Below, piece after piece: positions 56,756 through 64,000 of a stretch of 64,000 nt of DNA. Position numbers and translations under genes: made by a program. The notes under the pieces are model-generated. The model worked only from the letters and a program-made list of their open reading frames with translations, was not told the origin of the DNA and made no database searches. How positions within the stretch are numbered: the first letter of the stretch is position 1; each line of letters begins with the position of its first letter. This stretch comes from Azolla caroliniana (Eukaryota; Polypodiophyta): contig JBHGNT010000022.1 in assembly GCA_043228905.1 (NCBI GenBank), positions 10,850,001 through 10,914,000 on the forward strand, written 5' to 3'.

Positions 56756-57849
56756 CCTAAGTAACTTGCTGACTTCATCCCTAAATTGACCTTTATCCCC
56801 TTCCTTTCATACCCACTCTTCCATTAAGGCCCCCTACTATTAGAGTCTAACTAATTAAGAAAGTAAAACACAAGGAATTATAGACCAAAGAAAGGAAAGA
56901 GGGATGCCAAACCACCTAACCACCCCCTAGCAATAACATGAGACGAACCCAAACCTCTTCTATGTCCCATACTATCGAGGGTTGATGCGAGTCGTACCTT
57001 GGGTTTTGCAAAGATAAGATGTTCTTAGCTAATAAGAGCCATAACCATAATGTCACAGTCTCAACATAAGTCATGCTTTCCTAATAAGAAGGTTTTTTCC
57101 CTTATATAGGTTGAAACCCTAGGCCCTAGGGTATTTAAACTCAACCACTTTAGATACACTTGACTAATTTATCTAAAGTGGTCAAGTGATAACACACTTA
57201 ATAGTTATCTCACATCGTAGAATTGAATATTATAATTCATACTGTCATTTCTTTCAAAATTAACCCACACATACTTATAATAAGATTAGTGAAAATTACG
57301 GAAAACCTATCTTATGGTTAGTTATGGTGATGTACATAACATACTACCACACTTTAAAAAATTGCACTCTTGCGATAACTATTGGAGGGAAGTGTTTTTT
57401 GATGTGCTTTGTCAACCAGAAGATTGACCAATTAGGCAAATGAACGAACTTTAAGGACTATGAAAGGTCCACAAACTTTTGGGGTTAATTTTGTGAACTT
57501 ACCCATAAAAAAAGTCGTAGAGTTTAGAATACCATCTATCTAGGGTTAAATATACGAGTTTGTCAATGCTTGTTGGCATACAATCATGCTATGTATTGAG
57601 TAATTGTAACTTTTCTTGTGTGATATGGAACATATGTTTGCATATCCCTTAGATAGTTTATACAATGTATATGTTAACATTGATCAAGGTTCATGGCTAA
57701 AATAATACATTAATATTAAAGAACTATATCCTATCGATATATGTTTGGAGAAAACTTCATAATAGGAAGTTATTATTCCTATAAGCTAGAAACTAATAAC
57801 CTATAAGTTATTACTTCATAATATATCAAATGGAAAATCAAAGTCCTTA
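56756..57849. other. Intergenic, no gene seen
   Basis: AT-rich DNA with no supported coding sequence or transposon ends. Confidence 0.5.
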
Positions 57850-58384
57850 ATGAGTCATAAGAATCTCACATATTTCCAAATGGTTCGAGTACTTAATAGG
57901 AGACTAGCTTGTTGGGCACAATTTCTCGCCCAATTTGATTTCAAAATTATATATCGGCGTGAAGCTTTATAGGGAAAAGTAGATGCTTTGTCACGACGTT
58001 CATATCTCACACCTCGTCTTGGTGAGTCAGTCTTTGATAATAACAAAACAAATTCTTTTGGGTCCTACATGATTACACACAAGTAAAGTATCTCTCTTAT
58101 GCCATTAGATTTAAACATACTTGACATAATACAACACGATATTCATTTAGATATTTTTGCTCAACAAGTATTAGATCATATTCATCTTGAATATGCTAGA
58201 GCACAACTCTTGGCAAAACTTTATATAGATCATAAGAAGTTCATGTGGCATGATGGAATCTTATACTACAATGGAATTTTATGTGTCCCAAACGGGTCTG
58301 CTCATCTCAAAGTTTTAGAGCTTTGTCATAATACTTACATGATTGGACATTTCAGGATCCATAAAACATTAGAATTAGTTACTC

Positions 58385-58648
58385 CATAGTACGTAAAATT
58401 TGTGTTCGTCTAGCATAACATTCGTTTTCATACGTTGGAAAACGAATGCGAATGCTATTCAAACATTCATGTGTTTTTTTCCCCTTTTTAAAAGTTTTCT
58501 TTTTCCTTTTTTAGGTTTATTTACCTCATAATAAATAGTTAATCCAAAAGTATGGTATTTGCCATTCTTCGAGGGTGTTTACCATGCTCGAATGTTTTAA
58601 TCATTCACGAATGGGAATGTACGTATGGTACACATGGTTCATACTATG
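58385..58648. mobile_element. hAT-type MITE, family 2, copy 2, inside Gypsy integrase
   Basis: A 264-bp element with ends CATAGTACG and CATACTATG is flanked by a perfect 8-bp duplication, AGTTACTC (58377-58384 and 58649-58656). The Gypsy integrase trace stops at its left edge and resumes at its right edge. Its partner is 33125-33364. The element is non-coding. Confidence 0.93.
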
Positions 58649-59176
58649 AGTTACTCGATCATTTTGGCTGCCTCAGATCCGTAATTTTGTGGAAGATTAT
58701 GTCTTCACATGTGGACACTTGTCAAACAAAGATACATTGCCATCACCCCTATGGGTTATTGCATCATTTACCAATTTTCAAACGACCTTGGCAATCTATT
58801 TCGTTAGATTTTATTATAGATTTGCCACTTTCTAAAGATTTTGATGCTATTCTAACAATAGTTGATCGATTTAGGAAGATGCCACATTTTATACCATGTA
58901 TTAAGAGTTTTAGTAGCGAAGAAACAACTAATCTTGTTATGAGAGAAGTTTTTCGACATCATAGTCTCCCAAACAACATTATTAATGATCATGGGTCTCA
59001 ATTCGTGTCTAAGTTCTAGAAACATTTATTGTTGTTACTCAAGGTCTTTTGCAAACTCTCTTCTAGTCTTCATCCACAAACTGATGGTCAAACTGAACGC
59101 ACTAATCAAACATTTGAACAATATCTTTATTGTTTCATTAGCTACCAATAGGATGATTGGACTGATATTTTGCGTT

Positions 59177-59660
59177 TCAGACTACTAAAAAAGTAATAAA
59201 ATTGAATTGTCAAGCTCTTTGAATTTAGTGGAACCTCAATACATATGGTGTTTGCATACTTAGCTAGGTATGGAGTGCCTAACCATGTTTGAAGTTAGAT
59301 GCAAAGAGTTCCACCAAGTAATTTTCTGACATGTCTTATGGCACAATAAGACAACATCTGCAAACTTCAAGGTATAATTGCCAAAAATGTTGTGTATCCA
59401 CCATTATGGTAGTATCTTCATTATAGTTTGGTCACATAGACCATGTGATTACACTCATTTGCGAATTCTATCATTAGATAGATGAGTATGACATACATGG
59501 TCAATTTTCTTGCGATGAGAAAAAGATATAATAATAGACAATCAAATGACTTTTGCAAACATCGGCATTTTTTTCTCACATTTGTTTTGTGCAATTCAAG
59601 GTCCCTAAGTTAGACTAAAAGAACGAAAACCACACATATGGACATTGTTTACATTTCTTC
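59177..59660. other. Unidentified insertion in the Gypsy remnant
   Basis: The Gypsy trace breaks after DWTDILRF (59172) and resumes at FANNN (59662). The intervening ~480 bp has no recognisable frame, LTR or inverted ends. It may be a decayed transposon or a rearrangement. Confidence 0.45.
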
Positions 59661-60222
59661 CACTAAGTTTGCAAACAATAATTCAGTTCATTCCTCTACT
59701 AAGGTCATGCCATTCTTCGCATATAGTGGTTATCATCCTCGATGGTCTTTCTTAGAGCTTCCTAGAGTTTCTACAAATCCAAGTGTAGAAGATCGGTTAT
59801 CTCAACTATGATAGATTCAAGCACATGTGTCCAATCATTGATACCAAGCGGTAGCATCCCACAAAAGTGATGCAAATCATCGTTGTCTTGAACATACGTT
59901 TCACATAGGCAATCATGTATGGTTATTGCGTCAACACGACCTTGTGATAAACTGGATTATGAATGATTGGGACCATTTATGATCTCATCAAAGATTAATT
60001 AGGTGACTTTCGCTCTTGATCTCCCTTCCCATATGTGACTTCACTCAATGTTTCATTGTTCCCTTCTTGAACCTTATACCACAAGTATTATTTTGAATTG
60101 TGTGATGCCACCACTACCTCCTATCAAACTTGCTAATGATCTCGAATAAGAAGTTGCAATGGTTCTCAAATCCAAGATACTATGCAATAAATTACATTAT
60201 TTAGTGGATTGGTTGGGTTATC

Positions 60223-60490
60223 AGTGTGGGAATGGTGCGCGGAAGCAAGTGAGGACCTGTCTGTCGATGTGCACATCAAACAACATAGAGAATGTGACTG
60301 AACCGTGGGCACAATTTTGGCTCAATTGAAAGCTTTCTCTTATTTCTGTTCTCTGTCTCAGAGACTCAATGTATCCAAGGATAATCTCGTCTCTCTAGTT
60401 ACAACGTTAAGTTATAGCTTATATATTAAGCCCTAACTCTTTGGATGTGTTCACACTAGGATATAAAGTGGAAGGATCGTTATGCCAAAA
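60223..60490. other. Unassigned sequence right of the Gypsy remnant
   Basis: It contains 'aaactcccccgtaac' just beyond (60490-60505), which on the minus strand looks like a Copia polypurine tract. It may therefore be part of another decayed LTR element. No gene is seen. Confidence 0.35.
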
Positions 60491-60499
60491 AAACTCCCC

Positions 60500-60935
60500 C
60501 GTAACGAGACTACTCATTCCTAGATCACAAAATTAATCTAAATTTATATTACAAGTTAGTCAGCATAAAGCCGAGTTGGTGAAGGTGAAGTCAATTTCTA
60601 GCCGTTAGTATATTCTAGAATTATTCTATGGTATATTCTAAACGGCTATATTCTCGAGTATATGCTAGAGATATTCAATCTTGGAAATTGTATAAATACT
60701 TGTAACATCCTTGGTCCCTTTGAAGAGATTCAACACCAGTCATTGACACATCAATCTAGTATTCTCGTTGCGCCTCATCTTTGCCTCCTTGATCTTTATT
60801 TCTATCTTCATGCCCTCATGTCGCTCACAACATCTAGAGTTCCTCGCCTCGTCACATCTAGCTCCAAGTTCATCCGACGCTCGTAGCCCCATCATCCATG
60901 CTCTGTCCGAGTCCGCACTTGGTGTGTCCGTGACA
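60500..60935 (-). repeat. Partial LTR of an old Copia element
   Basis: On the minus strand it starts TGTCACGGACACACC and shares 'ggactcggac-gagca-ggatg', 'atgatggggcta', 'gatgtgtcaatgact' and 'ttacaagtatttata' with the LTRs at 51038 and 52526. The far end is uncertain. It directly follows an old Copia pol end, in the position of a 3' LTR. Confidence 0.6.
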
Positions 60936-61077
60936 CTTCGTTCGCCTCTCAATCATTTCATTTCCAGTCGATATCCTCGCCCAATACTATTTCTTCAGCC
61001 CCTTGTGTTTCCGAACGTGTCGATTTCACTCTTTTCGTGAGTAAGTTCGGGTTGGTTTTCGATTTCCCTTCTGCTCC

Positions 61078-61189
61078 TCATTCGACATTCTTTTGATCGG
61101 TCGATTGTCGTAGTTCCATCTTTGTCCTCACTGTTCCAAAGTGTTGATCTGGGAGTGGCTTCGTCAGGCAATCGACGATGTTCACCTTT
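61078..61189 (-). pseudogene. Old Copia pol C-terminus, split by a younger Copia
   Basis: The minus strand reads VNIVDCLTKPLPDQHFG, the conserved end of Copia RNase H, and stops at TGA 61078-61080. The upstream part is not here because another Copia LTR starts at 61190, so the rest of this element should lie beyond the right edge of the window. Confidence 0.7.
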
Positions 61190-61246
61190 GTAAAGAATCA
61201 AGAGATGGATTCTTGTGAAACGGAAGAGATGTGAGTTATGTGAGTG

Positions 61247-61309
<63 letters not shown>

Positions 61310-61601
61310 CAGAGAATACGCAAGGTAAAAGTATATAGACAAAGGAGAAAGACACAACAATATACAAGGTGGGAGGAGGGTGCTTTATGTAGTCACCCTC
61401 TCTCTTCATTAACTACAAGCCTCATGGAGCATGGGGAATGTGAAAGCTCATAAGTTATGTGTCGTAGAATATGATTCTATGACTCATACTAAATGCTAGA
61501 ATACAAAGTGGTGACATAATGGTGACTCTTGACCGTTGGAGTGTCTCTTCACTCTCAAGGTGAGTTCACACACTAGACCAAGTTGAGCTTGATTCTCAAC
61601 A
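61190..61601 (-). repeat. 3' LTR of the Copia derivative, 412 bp
   Basis: In element orientation it begins TGTTGAGAATCAAG and ends ATTCTTTACA. A ~55-bp (AG)n run at 61250-61306 lies inside and is also present in the other LTR (63957 onward). The polypurine tract (TTGAGGGGGCA on the minus strand) adjoins it at 61602. Confidence 0.9.
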
Positions 61602-61748
61602 TGCCCCCTCAAGCTCAAGTCGGGTCGGTTTCAGACGGTATCCAAAATCCGCTTCAACTCGCGTTCCGGAGTCTGCGTCGGCTCGCTTTATGCGGAGTTG
61701 CGGAATCCGTGCTCCAGCTTGCGTTGTGCGAAGTCTGTGCTTCGGCTT

Positions 61749-61904
61749 GCGTCTTTCTTCGCGGCTTTGCGTGGTAGATCGGCTCTTCGCTGCTTTGTTG
61801 CATGGTTGCGGAATCCACGTGTTATTGCGTCTTTCTTCGTGGCTTTGCGTGGTAGATCGGCTCTTCACTGCTTCGTTGCGTGGTTGCGGAATCCACGCGT
61901 TATT
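61749..61904 (+). repeat. 78-bp tandem duplication in the Copia derivative
   Basis: Units at 61749 and 61827 start gcgtctttcttcg and differ at about five positions. The sequence lies between the pol stop (61900) and the polypurine tract and is GC-rich. Confidence 0.9.
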
Positions 61905-63318
61905 GCATAGTGTCTTCAGTACTCCCCCTCAAGCTTGGCAGGTCAGGGATCGTCAATCCGAGATCGGTCATGAATTGCCATAGCTTGTCAGCTCCTAAGG
62001 CTTTAGTGAAGATGTCGGCCGTTTGAAGATTGGTGCTAATGTGTTGTAGGTCGACATCGCCAGCCAGAATGCGCTCTCGGATGAAGTGATAGTGCACTTC
62101 GATGTGCTTTGTCTGCGCATGGAACACCGGGTTTCGAGCCAGATAGATACTGCTCATGTTGTCGCAGTAAAGGGAAGTCGGATCCTTGATGGGTACGCCT
62201 AGATCCTTCAAAATACTCTTGAGCCATACGGCTTCACATGCAGCTATGGCTGCGCCCCTATATTCCGCCTCCATACTCGAAAGAGCGACGGTAGGCTGCT
62301 TCTTGCTACTCCAGGATATTGCTCCACTACCGAGGGAGAAAAAAAATCCGGAGGTTGATCTTCTATCAGCTTTGTAGCCGGCCCAATTGGCGTCTGTGTA
62401 CCTCTCGAGTCGTATTAGCATCGCGGTCTTGTAGAGGATGCCACAATCCTTTGTGCTGCTGACGTAGCGTAGAACTCGCTTAACGCAATCCAAGTGAGTA
62501 TCATGCGATGTTTGCATGAATTGGCTAAGGAGACCGACCGGATAACTAAGATCGGGTCGTGTGATCGTGAGGTAGATGAGACTCCCGATGAGTTGCCGAT
62601 ACTGAATCGGCTCACACGCTTTGGTGCCGGAGTTCGCATCTAGTTTGAGATTACGATCGAGCGGGGTTGCCACAGATTTGCACTCAGCCATCCCAAACTT
62701 GTATAACAAGTTGAGGATGTAGTGCCGTTGAGAGATCATGATTCCGGCCGGAGTCCGAATTACCTCGATGCCGAGGAAGTAGTGGAGCTCCTTCATGTCT
62801 ATCATCTCGAACTTGTCGGAAAGGAGGGATTTGATTTTATTGATTTCGACGAGATGCTCACCTCCAATGACTAGGTCATCCACATATAAAATGATGACGA
62901 TCGGACTTGCGGAATCGCTTCGTATGTAGAGGGAGTTGTCTGATTTTGACATATGGAAGCCGATTTGATGAAGATATTGCGTTATCTTCGAATGCCAAGC
63001 ACGCGATGCTTGCTTGAGGCCGTAGAGTGGCTTCTTGAGTCGGCAAACAACTTTCGGATGGGTGCTCGAGTTGAAGCCGGGTGGTTGGATCATGTACACC
63101 TCCTCTTCTAATTCGCCTTGTAGAAAGGCGTTCTTGACATCCATTTGATGGAGGTGCCACCCTTTTGCCGCGGCAATCGCAATTACGGTCCGCACCGTCG
63201 TCATCTTTGCCACCGGGGCAAAGGTCTCTTCGTAGTCGACGCCATGCGTCTGAGCGTATCCTTTCGCTACGAGTCGAGCTTTGTAGCAGTTTACGGAGCC
63301 ATCGGCGTTATACTTCAC
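61900..63318 (-). CDS. pol: Copia derivative pol: RT and RNase H
   Basis: A 472-codon open frame lacks an ATG at its start because a frameshift and a TAG (63322-63324) cut it from the preceding RT start. RT motifs are QMDVKNAFLQGEL (58-70), PLYGLKQA and catalytic YVDD (145-148). RNase H has YTDANWAG, SSMEAEY and LYCDNMSS, then TKHIEVHYHFIRE. The catalytic residues are intact. The upstream integrase is deleted, so the element cannot move alone. Confidence 0.93.
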   Translation of the reverse strand: MKYNADGSVNCYKARLVAKGYAQTHGVDYEETFAPVAKMTTVRTVIAIAAAKGWHLHQMDVKNAFLQGELEEEVYMIQPPGFNSSTHPKVVCRLKKPLYGLKQASRAWHSKITQYLHQIGFHMSKSDNSLYIRSDSASPIVIILYVDDLVIGGEHLVEINKIKSLLSDKFEMIDMKELHYFLGIEVIRTPAGIMISQRHYILNLLYKFGMAECKSVATPLDRNLKLDANSGTKACEPIQYRQLIGSLIYLTITRPDLSYPVGLLSQFMQTSHDTHLDCVKRVLRYVSSTKDCGILYKTAMLIRLERYTDANWAGYKADRRSTSGFFFSLGSGAISWSSKKQPTVALSSMEAEYRGAAIAACEAVWLKSILKDLGVPIKDPTSLYCDNMSSIYLARNPVFHAQTKHIEVHYHFIRERILAGDVDLQHISTNLQTADIFTKALGADKLWQFMTDLGLTIPDLPSLRGSTEDTMQ

Positions 63319-63503
63319 CTTCTAGATCCAATCGCCTTTTTGTGTGGTGAGGTGGGAACGAGATCCCACGTCTCGTTCTTCCGTAGTGCCTGCATCTCCT
63401 CGTTCATTGCTTCGATCCATCGCGGGTCCCTCGCGACTTCCGAAAAGGTTTCCGGCTCCCGTACTGTCGCTACCGTCATCATAAAGGCGTAATGGTACGC
63501 CAT
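63315..63503 (-). pseudogene. Copia derivative, N-terminal RT segment
   Basis: The minus strand encodes EPETFSEVARDPRWIEAMNE and LRKNETWDLVP, the stretch that precedes the RT core in Copia. It terminates at 63315 through a shift relative to the main RT frame. Confidence 0.85.
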
Positions 63504-63545
63504 ATAATCGCTGTAGCTGAATCAGCTTACGGGGTTCTTTTCACG

Positions 63546-63732
63546 CGGCTTGCGGCTTGCTCCCATATTGCGTATCCGGGAGCCGCTTCGGCGGGTCGGT
63601 CTTCATGTGCTCCTTTGATGTAGCTCCAATAGCCTTGTCCGACAAGGTATTGGTGCATCTTGTACTCCCAAGATGCGAAGTTGTTTCGATCCAACTATCG
63701 GTAGGGAGAGTGCTCCCCATTTGAGTATTCAT
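63546..63732 (-). pseudogene. Copia derivative, gag N-terminal remnant
   Basis: One minus-strand frame reads NNFASWEYKMHQYLVGQGYW, typical for the Copia gag start; an out-of-frame ATG frame overlaps it. It runs within about 50 bp directly into the pre-RT segment. The internal deletion junction therefore lies around 63505-63545. Confidence 0.75.
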
Positions 63733-63882
63733 TATGTCGATTCTTCTTCTTCTTCTTCTTCTCTCTTCGAATGCGAGCTATGTAGCGAAGCTACGATAGC
63801 TATGAGCCGGTTCTTGGTCATCGGCGTAGAGCACAACACACGATCACGATGAGGCGAATGGGCTAGATCGAGCTACCAAATC

Positions 63883-63894
63883 GCTCTGATACCA
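63883..63894 (-). promoter_or_regulatory. Primer-binding site of the Copia derivative
   Basis: TGGTATCAGAGC on the minus strand directly adjoins the 5' LTR end at 63895. It matches initiator tRNA-Met. Confidence 0.93.
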
Positions 63895-63952
63895 TGTAAA
63901 GAATCAAGAGATGGATTCTTGTGAATCGGAAGAGATGTGAGTTATGTGTGTG

Positions 63953-64000
<48 letters not shown>
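63895..64000 (-). repeat. 5' LTR of the Copia derivative, cut by the window edge
   Basis: Starts (plus reading) TGTAAAGAATCAAGAG like 61190. Two differences are seen in the first ~64 bp before the (AG)n run. Confidence 0.9.

Larger units (their letters stand above)
57850..60222 (+). pseudogene. Ty3/Gypsy chromovirus remnant: RNase H end, integrase, chromodomain
   Basis: Plus-strand traces in order are the RNase H end (HKNLTYFQ, RRLACWAQFLAQFDF, DALSRR; 57855-58000) and the integrase zinc region (GILYYNGILCVPNG, LELCHNTYMIGHF; about 58250-58350). Then come the integrase core (PWQSISLDFIIDLP, LTIVDRF, NDHGSQFVSKF; 58780-59020), later core (QTDGQTERTNQTF; about 59075), FANNNSVHSSTK (59662), VEDRLSQL and HVWLLRQH. 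A chromodomain-like LHYLVDWLGY ends at 60222. It is interrupted by a MITE (58385-58648) and by about 480 bp of unidentified DNA (59177-59660). Many stops mark it as old. No LTRs were recognised. The chromodomain places it among chromoviruses. Confidence 0.85.
61190..64000 (-). mobile_element. Copia deletion derivative, right end outside the window
   Basis: The 3' LTR (61190-61601), polypurine tract, RT-RNase H, a short gag start, the primer site and the first 106 bp of the 5' LTR (from 63895) are present. The interior is only 2.3 kb: most of gag and all of protease and integrase are missing. It is inserted in an older Copia pol. The expected target duplication ACCTT (61185-61189) can only be checked beyond the window. 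Confidence 0.9.

Noticed and set aside
61250-61306. CRISPR-like or regulatory array in AG repeats
   Set aside because: It is a plain dinucleotide microsatellite inside an LTR.

Overview
This is nuclear DNA of a flowering plant. The evidence is spliced genes with GT-AG introns, an intronless plant-type cytochrome b5 fusion desaturase, plant Copia, chromovirus and LINE elements, tRNA-derived SINEs, hAT-type MITEs and a U6 snRNA retrocopy. The lineage cannot be named from the sequence alone. The window is gene-poor: three host genes can be supported and most of the rest is transposon debris and AT-rich intergenic DNA.

Layout. 1-15.9 kb is AT-rich with microsatellites, several short tandem repeats, a decayed ~72-bp satellite and a LINE scrap. 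16.0-17.0 kb carries two hAT-type MITEs and a 121-bp tandem duplication just upstream of a six-exon gene for a 165-aa SAP-domain protein (17003-21634, +). 24.2-25.4 kb holds a six-exon gene for a 138-aa endosulfine/ARPP19-like protein (- strand); a likely non-coding first exon and TATA box near 29.5-29.6 kb imply a ~4-kb leader intron. 31.3-33.1 kb is a decayed LINE, followed by a hAT MITE at 33.1-33.4 kb. 37.9-39.3 kb is the intronless delta-8 sphingolipid long-chain-base desaturase gene (- strand) with its own TATA box. 39.5-42.2 kb is a repeat cluster: (AC)n, a C17 run, a mutated U6 copy, tandemly multiplied SINE heads, LINE 3' ends, and a SINE split by a MITE.

42.7-48.1 kb is a complete, recent Copia retrotransposon (608-bp LTRs, 5-bp target duplication, initiator-Met primer site) broken by one in-frame stop. 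51.0-53.0 kb is a small non-autonomous LTR element carrying a Lys/Asp/Arg/His-rich reading frame. 53.5-56.8 kb is a second LINE family with RT and zf-RVT domains, broken by a frameshift and stops. 57.85-60.2 kb is a decayed Ty3/Gypsy chromovirus with a MITE in its integrase region. 60.5-61.2 kb is the 3' end of an old Copia into which a deletion-derivative Copia (61.19 kb to beyond the window) has inserted.

The three host genes have unrelated cellular jobs (DNA/RNA-binding SAP protein, PP2A-inhibitor-like phosphoprotein, sphingolipid desaturation), with no sign of a cluster. The most notable features are the layered insertions with readable target-site duplications, the MITE-derived tandem duplication abutting the SAP gene leader, the charged open frame in the non-autonomous LTR element, and the U6/SINE/LINE patchwork upstream of the desaturase gene.
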